The translations under genes and the position numbers were made by a program. From Vigna angularis (taxonomy: Eukaryota > Streptophyta > Magnoliopsida > Fabales > Fabaceae), in assembly GCF_016808095.1 (NCBI RefSeq), contig NC_068971.1, forward strand, positions 15,667,501 through 15,731,500: 64,000 nucleotides of DNA, given 5' to 3'. Below, piece by piece: positions 43,861-54,183 of the stretch (position 1 is the first letter of the stretch; each line of letters starts with the position of its first letter). A model generated the notes under the pieces. That model was not told the DNA's origin. It made no database searches and was given only the letters and a program-made list of their open reading frames with translations.

Positions 43861-44241
43861 TGTAATATTAATCACAGACAGACAATAAGCAAAGTAAGTA
43901 ATAGCAGAGAATAATATTCTTCCATAAACATTACTGTATTATTGTGCTCATCTTCCTTGACTAGAAAGAGAGATCATTTCAAAAACATGCAAGAACAGAG
44001 AATTAACAGAGAAGTCAGAAATTGAACCATCCCTCCCCTTTTCCTTTTTCCCTCACCCTCATATAACCACCCCCCACATCACACATAATCTTTCATACGT
44101 ATATTGGGCCTCCTCAGCCTTGCACTTTTTCTGTTATGCACAATTGTATCATTGCTTGCCATCTGTACATTCTGTCTAACAGAATTATTCTCCTCTAAAT
44201 TCTTTTCCTGATTTGCCCTTATGTCATTCCCACTTGTGACA
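43861..44241 (-). repeat. 5' LTR of the chromovirus (381 bp)
   Basis: Full-length LTR of TG...CA type, ends TGTAATATT / TTGTGACA on the plus strand. It retains the 97-bp block missing from the 3' LTR. Confidence 0.95.
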
Positions 44242-44418
44242 TCAAGTTGTATCAGATTTCGACTGAGTTGGCAGACTAACTCGACTAATCCGTGAGACTA
44301 GTATTCTAAACTGTCCGGCTAGCAGGACAGATTGTATTCGTTGAAGAGATCGATCCCACCCGCATTTTTTTTGGTCGGACGGTGCGGACTTGACTTTTTT
44401 GCTATTCCTAGTTGTAAT

Positions 44419-44814
44419 GTTGAATTGTTAAATAGGTATTTATAAGACTTTTTGAAAACTAAAGTTAGAAAAAGCCAAATGAAAATAATAGTATGGAAGT
44501 AAGACAAAAGTAAGTCCTCCATTTGTTCATATTTAATCTTCTTATATGTTCTTTTGTCACAGGGGTGAAAAAGTGGGCTTTGGCCCGTGAGTCCTCCAAA
44601 ATGTGATGGCAATTGCTTTTTGCGCTCTACCAAAATTCTTTCACCACTCTATCACTTCCCAATAAACAGTTCCTGAGAGGTTTTGATTGGGATGGAGGAA
44701 GAAATGTGATTGGGTATAGGAAGCAACAACCGAATTTGGTTTAATTGGTTAAAATTTTCAACAGTCCACTTTAGCATTGTCTAACTTGTCCACTTAACAT
44801 ATTGTGTCGAGCTT
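44419..44814. other. Intergenic, nothing recognised
   Basis: About 400 bp of AT-rich DNA between the hAT-like element and the copia LTR, with no gene or repeat signal. Confidence 0.5.
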
Positions 44815-45028
44815 TGTCATAGGTGATTTTGGAATATGAAATTCTTGTTTTATTTGATATTGATATGCCGCATATATACATGTGCAAAAACACTATTTTT
44901 ACATATAAATCCAGAAATATATGTTGTCTACTCCTAACTATATGCTATTTACAACTATTCAAGGAAATCACGACTAATCACAATATTCTTTAAAAATCCA
45001 AGATTATAGGCAGAATATTAGCTCAACA
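44815..45028 (-). repeat. Ty1/copia LTR (3' LTR of a truncated minus-strand element)
   Basis: A 214-bp LTR, TGTTGAGCTAATA... on the minus strand, ending ...CACCTATGACA. It matches the LTR at 53180-53395 closely but in opposite orientation. A polypurine tract (CTTGAGGGGGG, minus strand) adjoins it at 45029-45040. Confidence 0.88.
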
Positions 45029-45510
45029 CCCCCCTCAAGTTGGAGCATGCAAATTTAGGATGTCCAACTTATCAAGAAAGGATTCAAACTGTCGTTTTCC
45101 TAGTGTTTTGGTGAATATGTTCGCAAGTTGAGCATGTGTATGCACATGTTGAGTAGCAAAAGTTCCATTTAAAAGCTCATGTATCAGAAAATGACAATCG
45201 ACTTCAATATGCTTGGTACGTTCATGAAAAACGGGGTTGGCAGCTATGTGTAAGGCAGATCGACTGTCACGATAAAGTTGCATAGGGCGAGGATGAGATA
45301 CACCGAGAGAGCCCAAAAGTGCCTTTAACCATTTTAGTTCACAAATGGTGGTGGCCATGGATAGATATTCTGCTTCAATAGATGAACGAGACACAATCTG
45401 TTGTTTCTTAGTCTTCTAAGACATAGGAGAATTGCCAAGAAACACAAGCCATCCGGAAAGGGAACGCCGAGTTATGGGAAAACTAGCCTAGTCCAAGTCA
45501 TACCAAGCAT
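45029..45510 (-). pseudogene. Ty1/copia RNase H C-terminal fragment
   Basis: Minus-strand translation gives SFPITRRSLSGWLVFLGNSP, then KTKKQQIVSRSSIEAEYLSM, RDSRSALHIAANPVFHERTK, HIEVDCHFLIHELL and ANIFTKTLGKRQFESFLDKL. This is the characteristic copia RNase H end. A stop replaces Trp in the D-W-A motif. Upstream domains are missing beyond about 45510. Confidence 0.9.
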
Positions 45511-45517
45511 GCATATA

Positions 45518-45950
45518 ATTGATACCTCCCTACAAATGATATCAAAGCCCATGGTTCAGGTCTGTTGACCGGGCTCGGACAAGTACGTCCCTCCATGATC
45601 AGGTGAAGCCTTGATAGGTGGCTAGTGACAAATAGCCAGATGAATCATGAGAGGTGGAGAGTAAGAGATGCTCAGTGTTGTGACCATGGATCGTGAAAGA
45701 GGACAAAGAGATGCCTAGTGTTGACCATGGTGTACTCGAGGATAAGAAAAGACTTTTGTTGTAAGGGAGGTGGAGAACCATAATCCTTTGTTTAAGGGGA
45801 GGATGTTGGGTACAAACAAAGTCCCACATCAAAGCAAACAAGAGATGGAAATGAGTTTATATACACATAAGATACCTCCATTGGTAAGAGGCCTTTTGGG
45901 GTCGTACCAAAAGAAAATTTGTGAGGGCTTGACCCAAAGCGGACAATATC
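45518..45950 (+). mobile_element. TRIM-like miniature LTR element, interrupted
   Basis: The end of an LTR (acctccctaca, to about 45530) is followed by a primer-binding-like site (tgatatcaaagcccatggtt), about 270 bp of non-coding internal sequence, a purine tract (aaggggagga) and an LTR start TGTTGGGTACAAAC at 45804. The LTR is cut at 45950 by the gag-only LTR element. A complete copy of this LTR (197 bp) is at 52644-52840. The size and lack of coding fit a TRIM. No target-site duplication was established. Confidence 0.6.
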
Positions 45951-46835
45951 GGATAGACGGGCCCAAGCCCAATTAGTTTAGTGTAGTATTTCTTTTACTT
46001 TTATTAAGCATGTGTAAAAGGTGTTAGGCATGTGCTAGATAGGAGGGACTTTTAGTCCTATATATAGACATGCCACCACCTCTTGTAAAGCACTTTTGAG
46101 CATAATGAATTGTTATTCTGTTGAGAACACTCCAAAGCAATTCTACCTTGAAAGTCAAGGCTAGAGAATCCCAAAGATCTCCTCTAGCCACCTTCCATCT
46201 CACACTATCATTCTCTCATTTTCCATTATCAAATTCTCTCTCCTCCGTAACATCCATCTCACGCCACTCTCACCAATTACTAGCTTCCTCGTGGCTTGCG
46301 TCAAGTCTACTGCCACGCGTGCCTTTTCTCTCACGAGATTCCATCAGCACAGCTCCCATATCCTCATTTCGCGTCCTCACCTACATTTTCTCTCTCGAGA
46401 GCTCTTCAACCACAAACCTCATCCTCATGATCACTAAACCTTCATCGTGGTAACTCTCATCACCGAATCAGGTTCCTCGCTTCAGTTTGTCATCGATCCA
46501 ACCTTAGCCTCTTCGAACCACATCCATTCGAGCCTCTTCACCGAACATCATCACGAACCTAGGGTTTCTTCCGCCTCTAGGTTATTTCTTAGATTTCCTT
46601 CAGTTCCTTCAGTTCCATCGGTTAGATCTTCTTCTCTACCGATTAAATCCTCCCTTACCTTCAACCCTAGAGTTTTCACCGATTAAACCTCCAAACCTAG
46701 GGTTCTTAGTTCTTCCGCTGTTTCCGCTACCTCATTTGCTTCCTCTGCTTCTTTCCGCTGCGCATCAATGTCAAGGATGCCTCGAGGAGTTCAAATCACT
46801 CAAGTTCCGTCTTCTCCTCGGACCTTCGCCTATCA
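45951..46835 (+). repeat. 5' LTR of the gag-only element (885 bp)
   Basis: Similar to 51696-52568 along its length. Starts ggatagacgggccc, where the 3' copy has TGATAGACAGGCCC, and ends CGCCTATCA. Contains a TATA box (cctatatatagac, about 46057-46069). Apparent open frames in it (46121-46453, 46447-46686) also occur in the 3' LTR and are not genes. Confidence 0.88.
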
Positions 46836-46837
46836 TG

Positions 46838-46855
46838 TGGTAATCAAAGCTCAGG
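46838..46855 (+). other. Primer-binding site of the gag-only element
   Basis: tggtaatcaaagctcagg lies 2 nt after the LTR end. It resembles the TGGTATCAGAGC sequence complementary to initiator Met tRNA used by many plant LTR elements. Confidence 0.7.
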
Positions 46856-49800
46856 TTCCTCCGCGCTTCGAAAGTTAAGTATCTCTCTCCATTGATTCAC
46901 ATCTTTGATCTAAGTTTAAGTTTCTTGCGTTGTTATGAAATTCATGAGTTGTTTCGATTTTGTCTTGATCTTATTCATTCTTGTTGAATCTCTTCAATAT
47001 CCGTGTTGTTCATTAGAATTCCTTCTCTGTCTTGTGTTGATTCATCTTGTGTTGTCTTGATTTGTTATTCTATATCAATTTGATTTATTGCGTATCTTCT
47101 AAGTTTGAGTTTTGTTTCTTTCAATTCAAGTTGATATGTTCACTATTATGCGTTTCGTGTTTAGGATTCTATAATATTTTGTATGTGCATTTTTCTGTGC
47201 TTGAGTCAGTGTTTCATCATTTTATTCGGTCCAATTGTCTTGTTTGAGTCATTTTTTTGTTTAAGCATCTTTTCCTGTATTGTTCGGTCATGTGAATTTG
47301 CTTCTACTGTTTTCAATTCTGGTTTAAACTAGTTTATCACTACATCTGTGTAAACTGAATGTGTGAGCACTATCTGCACATTACATTGAGCTATGACAAA
47401 CTCAATGAGAGCTCATGTGCATAAGTTGTGACACCAATTTCAGTTTCAGATTCTTGAGCAGTAGTTTAAATTTTGTTGTGCTCATTTGCAAGCAAGTGGT
47501 GATTTGAATCTGTGATTTAATTCCTAAGAAGAGCTAGTACTTGATGCATACCAAATAAGCAATGAAATGCTTCTGCAAAAAGCTTGGTAGCATCATTGGA
47601 AGAATCTTGTTGCACCAATTCTACAGTTGACCATCTGCACACTTCTTTGCTTGAGTCCTTTTCTAATTTTAAATTTGTTTGGCATTTAGATCATGGCTGA
47701 ACATCTTCCATCCATTTCATAGTAATTTTTTTCAACTTTTGTTTGCTGTTTTTGAGTCCTGTGACTCGTTCACATGTTGTTTCAACATTTGGGTCAAATT
47801 TTGGTTGGTTGAGTTACTTACTTTGAGTGAGTTGGTAGCTGAACAATTGCAATTTTGAAAGACTTTGTTTCTGCATTTTTAAGCTGTTTAAACCAGTTTT
47901 ACTTCATACTCTAAACTTGTTGATGCAAAAGTATTATGAGTTCTAGCTGCCATACATATTTACACTCTTGAGACCACCAAGTTTTGACCATTTTCCTTCA
48001 AAAGTTGCTACATAATTTTTGTGTGTTAAATTCTGATTTCTGGAATCTTGTATCTGGACTGTAGCAAGAGGTTTGACCATAAAAAAATAAATAAATTTGA
48101 GAAAAATCAATAAAAAATAGTCATTGAACAATTTTAAAAACCAATTGGGTCAGTGTAGTCCAATGTGTGTAATTTTGAAATACCAAAATCAGAAATTGTT
48201 GTTAGAAACTGGAATTCTCTTAAACATTCCAGCAATTTCTTGTTTGGTTTTTATTTGCTTTTAAAATTTTTTCTAGAGCTATTGTTAGGTTCAATTTGAG
48301 TGCTCACTTTGATCAAAAGCTTTGTTTCTTGTTTGTCTTTGTTGGTTATCTAGTTTTGTCTGCAATGCATGTGAAATTTATTCTGCCAATCTTTAATTGA
48401 AGCTTTTAATTGCTTATTTCATCTGGTCTAGAGTTTCCTTGAGTAGAGTCTACTCTGCTATCATTTCCATTGCCTTGTGCTTCACTCTTTAAGTGGCTGA
48501 TTTATTTTGTCCATCACTTTATCTTAACCTAACCATTTTCCTGATTGAGAAATATGATTCCATTTTGGTTTTTGGGATTTGAAAGAAGGTAAGTATGAAT
48601 GGTAGCATATTAGGTGGTGGTGATCCACAAGATTCTTTGGCCTAAACTGAAAATTTCTCTTTTAAAACCTTTCATTTGAGTGCTTTAAATTTTTAAAGAG
48701 AAACCTCAATGCTGTGAGCTTAGTAAGGCTAATTTAGCCTAAATTCCTTGGCATTTGCAAGAGAGTTCAATTTCAATTAACCATTTGTTGACTGTGTTTA
48801 TTGTGCAGGAAAAGAAATTGGAGTAATTAGATTGGAGCAACTTTGATTTGTTTCCACTGCAACTGCAATCACTGTTGTTTTAATTGATTACTGATTTCCT
48901 GGTGATGCTATTTGTGCTTGTGAATGTTTAAACTGTCATTGCACTCATTTTAGTTTCAAACATTGCCTGCTGAATTCATTGATATACTCACTGTTTTGCA
49001 AGTGAATTGTTGATTTCATGGTTTAATTGGGCATGTTGAATGCTGATTCTGATTTGATAAGACCTATGGAAACTTGGTATATGCTTAGGAATTACAAATA
49101 ATGTGCTGATTGTTTTATGAGCATTTCTGGAAGTGCAGCAACACTGTTTTAAAACTGCCAATTTCTGATTTACCTCACATTACAATTTTTGTCCATTGAT
49201 TTGATTAGCATGGTCCACTAATTTCTGAATTAGTTTAGGACATTATTCTTGACTAGTTTGGTCCATTGTTTTTGCCCAGTGTAATTCACTGATTTCCTGA
49301 AAAGGCTGCTCTTGTCATAATTAGTTGTGGATCAATTTGTGTTAATTGCCAATGCATCCTCCAGTTTTAAGAAGTGATTAAAGCACCTAAATTCCAATTC
49401 TAACTTGGCGGTTGAATTAATTAGGTGGTTAGTTTCTGCATTGAATTACATCCCATCTGAATCTAGTTCACTGTCCATTTGCACTTGCTGGATTTTGTTG
49501 AGATTTATGTGTGCAGAGCTGATGTGAATGAATCATTAGTTGAGCAGAAGATTACTGAAGAAACAGTAGCAGAAACACCTCAGTGTGGAGCTTGGAGCAA
49601 GCTAGAAACAACCATCCAAACAGGGAATTTGTCTAACTTACCCTTTGTTTTGAATTGTTATTCTGTTTTAGCCTGTAAGTGATAATATTGAATGAATATT
49701 CTGCTGATTTTGGTGTGAAAATTAATTGTGCAGAATACTTGGAACAATTTGAGAGCAAATAGGAATTATTCAATGTCTCAGTTGCACAAGACCGAGTGAA

Positions 49801-50314
49801 AGGGAAGATTGGACAAGAGCTAGGAGACTCCAAAGCTGTCCAGAAGGAACCAAAAGTGGAGCACTAGATTCTTCATGCGGATTTGAATCAGGACCAAGAT
49901 TGAAGCATAACTGTTATTTGCTTTTGTAATTGTTTCTTCATTTTGATGTGTAATAAGCTCTATTGTTTGTTTTCTTAATTTCATTGTAAAAGGCCATTCA
50001 AAGTCCAAGTGTCTTGGAAGAGTCCTTGGTGCTCTTTCAACTCTTGGCAAAACTTTTCTTGTTTACATTTAAATTTTTTGTGTCTTACGTTTAGGGGTCA
50101 TTAGAGTCCGAAAGTCTTTGTTTGTTTGGGAGTCTGTGTACTTTGTTTTTTTAAAAGTAATTTTACTTTAAATGGGTATTTAGTCAGTAACATAAGCCAA
50201 TTCTGGCAAGGCAAAGACTTGGTACTTAAGTAGCCTCTTTAGGCTCACCTCTCTTACCTGGGATTTGTGAAACCTATAAACCCTTTAGATTAAAAGAACT
50301 TTTAAGAACAAAAG
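46856..50314. other. Long non-coding leader of the gag-only element
   Basis: About 3.5 kb between the primer-binding site and gag. It is T-rich and intron-like, with no open frame of note. It might contain an intron of the element, but no splice pair can be assigned with confidence. Confidence 0.6.
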
Positions 50315-51667
50315 ATGTCGTATTCTAGTTCATATAGGTCTTCTAGGAATTTTAATTTTGATAAGCAACTTAGTTACAAAAACATCAAAAGAGAACATGA
50401 CAAAGCTAGAAGGAAGTCTTGTTCATTTTATGAATTTGATAGGATTGAAGATGATTTGTATAAACAAGCTAGTGAAAATATTCCATTCTTTGGTGATGAT
50501 ATTGGTGCATTAACATACCTAGCTTGGGAAAAGGAAATTGATGACATGCATTCATTCATGGTTAGAAAAAGTCAATATGAATCCTTCTATTTTAGAGATA
50601 ATGAATCTTATATTCTTAGTCTCTACACTTCTAGTTTTGAAAAGCATGCAAGAGAGTGGTAGGATGATAGACAATATCATGTTAAGATAGGTAGAAAATA
50701 TCCCATCCATGATTGGAATGAATTGAAAGCTTGTATGAAAAGAAAGTTTGTGCCTCGAGAAATTGAAAGAAACTTAGAACTTATGAGAGAGCTTATTAGA
50801 GAAGGTGAGTCATTCATTCCAAATTTAAGTGGGTTCTCTTGTAGGGAAAGTGAGTTTCTAGAAAAACTTAAGAGGCTATGGGAAGAGACAAGTAAATATA
50901 GAATTGAGAGATTAAAAAGAGAAAAACAAAAGCAAGAAGTAAGAGAGAAAAAAGAAATAGAGAGAAGAGAAAAAGAGAGAAGAGAAAAAGAAAGAAAAGA
51001 AGAGGAGGAACGAAATAGAAGAGAAGAGGAAGAAAGAGAGAGAAGAGAAGAAGAGAAAAGAAGAGAGCAAGAGAGAAGAGAAGAGGAAGAAAACGAGAGA
51101 AGAAAAGAGAAAGAAAAAGAGAGAAGAGACGAGGAAGAAAGAGAAAGAAGAGAAGAAGAGAAAAGAAGAGAGAAAGAGAGAAAAGAAGCACAAAGAAGAG
51201 AAAAGGAAGAAGTTGAAAGGATAGAAATGGAAGAAAAGAAAAAAGAGAAACTAAGGGCAAAATCTCCTCCTACACTAGAAGCTAGACTCTTAAGGGGAGG
51301 TTTTCTATCCTCTCACTTTTCTCCATTTGAATTTCCAAAATTTCACTTTTCTTTCAAAGAATTTGCCACTCCATCTTTAAAAATGTTATCACTTTCAACA
51401 CATGCAAATTCACAACTTGGGTTATGGTTACCAATAACTCAAGATGCAAATAAAATTTCAAATGAAGAAAGGTTTCTTTATTGTATTAAAATTGAAAATT
51501 TCAAAATTAGGAAACCTTTTTCTAAACATATTCTTTTATATATCTTATTAGGTCAAAGAAAACTAATTAGAAATATGTTTGATGCTTATTGCAGATGGAT
51601 ATTTGATCCAGGACAAACTATTGTGAAGCCAACAAAAATAAGTCTTCAGAAGCATTATCAGATTTGA
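50315..51667 (+). pseudogene. gag-like protein of the non-autonomous element (E/K/R coiled coil), one nonsense codon
   Basis: A 450-residue frame starting MSYSSSYRSSRNFNFDKQLS, interrupted only by TAG 50660-50662 where EWWDD is expected (TGG to TAG). Residues about 55-150 resemble a retrotransposon gag capsid region (LAWEKEIDDMHSFMV, ELKACMKRKFVPREIERNL). Codons at about 50910-51255 encode a highly charged Glu/Lys/Arg segment predicted to form a long coiled coil or single alpha-helix. The C-terminal part (IENFKIRKPFSKHILLYI, AYCRWIFDPGQ) is unrecognised and may include pol leftovers. There is no zinc knuckle or protease. Confidence 0.75.
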
Positions 51668-51695
51668 GGACAAATCCTTTCCAAGGGAGAGCGGA

Positions 51696-52568
51696 TGATA
51701 GACAGGCCCAAGCCCAATTAGTTTAGTGTAGTATTTCTTTTACTTTTATTAAGCATGTGTAAAAGGTGTTAGGCATGTGCTAGATAGGAGGGACTTTTAG
51801 TCCTATATATAGACATGCCACCACCTCTTGTAAAGCACTTTTGAGCATAATGAATTGTTATTCTGTTGAGAACACTCAAGAGAAATTCTACCTTGAAAGT
51901 CAAGGCTAGAGAATCCCAAAGATCTCCTCTAGCCACCTTCCATCTCACACTATCATTCTCTCATTTTCCATTATCAGATTCTCTCTCCTTCGTAACATCC
52001 ATCTCACGCCACTCTCACCAATTACTAGCTTCCTCGTGGCTTGTGTCAGGTCTACTGCCACGCGTGCCTTTTCTCTCGCGAGATTCCATCAGCACATCTC
52101 CCATATCCTCATTTCGCGTCCTCACCTACGTTTTCTCTCTCGAGAGCTCTTCAACCACAAACCTCATCCTCATCATCGCTGAACCTTCACCGTGGTAACT
52201 TTTATCACCGAATCAGGTTCCTCGCTTTAGTTTGTCATCGATCCAACCTTAGCCTCTTCGAACCACATCCATTCGAGCCTCTTCACCGAACATCGTCACG
52301 AACCTAGGGTTTCTTCCGCCTCTAGGTTATTTCTTAGATTTCCTTCAGTTCCATCAGTTAGATTTGGTTAGATCTTCTTCTCTACCGATTAATTCCTCCC
52401 TTACCTTCAACCCTAGAGTTTTCACCGATTAAACCTCCAAACCTAGGGTTCTTAGTTCTTCCGCTATTTTTGCTGCCTTATTTGCTTCCTCTGCTTCTTT
52501 TCGCTGTGCATCAATGTCAAGGATGCCTCGAGGAGTCCAAATCGCTCAAGTTCTGTCTTCTCCTTGGA
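51696..52568 (+). repeat. 3' LTR of the gag-only element (3' end lost)
   Basis: Starts TGATAGACAGGCCC. It matches the 5' LTR until 'gtcttctccttgg' and then switches to the TRIM-like sequence (aggtgtactcgagg), lacking the last ~15 bp of the LTR. Confidence 0.88.
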
Positions 52569-52843
52569 GGTGTACTCGAGGATAAGAAAAGACTTCTGTT
52601 GTAGGGGAGGTGGAGAACCATAGTCCTTTGTTTGAGGGGAGGATGTTAGGTACAAACAAAGTCTCATATCAAATAAAACAAGAGATGAACATGAGTTTAT
52701 ATACACATAAGATACCTCCATTGGTAAGAGGCCTTTTGGGGTGGTACCAAAAGCAAATTTGTGAGAGCTTGACCCAAAGCGGACAATATCTTACCAGTGT
52801 GGAGATTTATGTGTATGTGTATGTGTTAAACCTCTCTACAAAG
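52569..52843 (+). mobile_element. Second TRIM-like copy: internal 3' end plus complete 197-bp LTR
   Basis: 52569-52792 repeats 45729-45950 with few changes (ggtgtactcgagg ... gcggacaatatc). It continues to a full LTR end at 52840 (tgttaggtac...cctctctaca). A 27-bp fragment of the same LTR start (tgttgggtacaaac) follows from about 52846. Confidence 0.75.
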
Positions 52844-53179
52844 ATTGTTGGGTACAAACAAAGTCCCACATCAGATATAACTCCTTACTTTTTAAGGACT
52901 AAAACTACGAGTTTCCTAACTAAGAGGACGAAAATGAACAAACCTTTCGAAGAGGGACGAAACCCAAAATAACATGATAGTTGAGGGACTAAAAACATAT
53001 TTAACCTATTATTTTTTTTATAACTAATAGTTAGAATTTTATTTATTAATATTAATATTTTAAGTTACAATATTATAGATAATGCATAGAAAACAATCTT
53101 TAAACTATTTTTTATTTTAATTTAAAAAATGAATTGATAGACCAAATACACTACTTCTTGCTGATTAATTTGACATGCT

Positions 53180-53395
53180 TGTTGAGCTAATACTCTGCTT
53201 ATAATCTTGGATTATCTTAGAGAATATTGTGATTGGCCGTGATTTCCTTGAACAGTTGTAAATAGCATATAGTTAGAAGTAGACAACATATATTTCGGGA
53301 TTTATATGTAGAAGTAGTGCTTTTGCACATGTATATATGCGTCATATCATAATCAAATAAAACAGGAATTCCATATTCCAAAATCACCTCTGACA
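53180..53395 (+). repeat. Ty1/copia 5' LTR (216 bp)
   Basis: TGTTGAGCTAATA...CACCTCTGACA; same family as 44815-45028 but in plus orientation. Confidence 0.9.
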
Positions 53396-53409
53396 TGGTA
53401 TCAAGAGCC
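53396..53409 (+). other. Copia primer-binding site
   Basis: tggtatcaagagcc directly follows the LTR and is close to the canonical initiator-Met-tRNA site TGGTATCAGAGCC. Confidence 0.85.
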
Positions 53410-53457
53410 TAACCAATACGTGACTGGTCTAAGTATTTTCCTTTTCTATTTGTTAAC

Positions 53458-53621
53458 ATGGTTGGTGATGGAGTGTTCATAAGGAAGACAATTTCCCCTT
53501 ATGATATAACTCCTGGTGACAACCCCCGAAGTCTGATCACGCAAGTTCAATTGAAAGGAGAAAATTACGATGAATGGGCTCGATCACTTATAACTGCTTT
53601 TTTTGGGGTGATGGAACCCTA
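53458..53621 (+). pseudogene. Ty1/copia gag N-terminal fragment
   Basis: Begins MVGDGVFIRKTISPYDITPG and continues LITQVQLKGENYDEWARSL, the typical start of copia gag proteins of this group. It ends in unrelated sequence near 53600-53620. No downstream pol is present. Confidence 0.8.
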
Positions 53622-54035
53622 GCAGAGCTCACATGTGTGCTCTCTGTACACGACTTTGTTGGAGAAAACCCTTTCAACACATACAGAAAGAAAGGTTTCT
53701 CAAAAACTACACATTTTTTTATGAATTAAAATAATTTCCCGGTCCCAACGGTGCTGCTGCTGCTACTGGGGGAAACCAGTTCGTGACGACATCTACGTCG
53801 GAGATGTCGACCCCAACGTCACAGACTCACAAAAACGTGGCATAGATTTAACATGGATCAAGTTGACATCACACGTGGTTCACCGTTTTCCACATCACAG
53901 TTTCCTAACTTCGTTACTTTTTAAGGACTAAAAATACGAGTTTCCTAACTGAGGACGAAAATGAACAAACCTTGAAGAGAGACGAAACCAAAAATAACAT
54001 GATAATTCAAGTACTAAAAACATATTTAACCCTAA

Positions 54036-54136
54036 AATAATTTAGTATATAAAAAGAATAATTTTTTTTTAATTTATTCCAACATTAATTAATTAATTAA
54101 AAATTTTAAAATATATTTATATAATTAAATATATTT

Positions 54137-54183
<47 letters not shown>

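Larger units (their letters stand above)
39175..44241 (-). mobile_element. Ty3/gypsy chromovirus (Reina-like), complete but dead
   Basis: A 5067-bp element with two LTRs, TSD TCAAG, gag to chromodomain in one reading frame on the minus strand, and no frameshift. LTRs start TGTCACAAG and end AATATTACA in the element's own orientation. The internal region begins next to the 5' LTR with a possible primer-binding site (TTTGGTGCTTTCATTC, minus strand from 43860). A purine-rich tract (ATGGGGAAGGTAC) precedes the 3' LTR. Small size, short LTRs and a C-terminal chromodomain (VLVQWDGLGEDHATWEDL) suggest the Reina lineage; lineage is inferred. Confidence 0.95.
38909..44418. mobile_element. Small hAT-like non-autonomous element, split by the chromovirus
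   Basis: Left end TAGGAATGATAAAACGGG at 38917. The right end at 44410 read in reverse is TAGGAATAGCAAAAAAGTC. Flanking 8-bp duplicates are GTTGTAAC (38909-38916) and GTTGTAAT (44411-44418), seven of eight matching. TIRs beginning TAGG and an 8-bp TSD indicate the hAT superfamily. Without the nested retrotransposon (39175-44241 plus one TSD) the element is about 420 bp with no coding capacity. Confidence 0.8.
45951..52568 (+). mobile_element. Non-autonomous gag-only LTR retrotransposon (LARD/TR-GAG type)
   Basis: Two long direct repeats bound a 4.9-kb interior with one gag-like frame and no RT, RNase H or integrase. The 5' LTR ends CTATCA at 46835 and is followed by an iMet-type primer-binding site (tggtaatcaaagctcagg, from about 46838). 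A purine tract (ccaagggagagcgga) precedes the 3' LTR at 51696. A residual DLRTNPFQG peptide just before the 3' LTR matches the pol tail of plant gypsy elements, so the element appears to derive from a full gypsy element by loss of pol. The 3.5 kb between the primer site and gag is T-rich and non-coding. No TSD is available because the 3' LTR end is lost. Confidence 0.85.
52885..54035. repeat. Direct repeat (~120 bp arms) flanking the copia fragment
   Basis: 'tactttttaaggactaaaa' to 'aaaacatatttaacc' occurs at about 52885-53007 and again at about 53917-54035 with small indels. The phrase 'ggactaaaaacatatttaac' suggests a dispersed legume repeat. The copia fragment lies between the arms. Confidence 0.7.

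Noticed and set aside
46121..46686. Open frames of 110 and 79 codons, with a near copy at 51866-52198
   Set aside because: They lie inside the LTR arms of the gag-only element and occur in both copies; they follow LTR similarity rather than coding constraint.
50868..51260. Long antisense frames rich in Leu/Phe/Ser
   Set aside because: Shadow of the purine-rich Glu/Lys/Arg coiled-coil codons on the plus strand.
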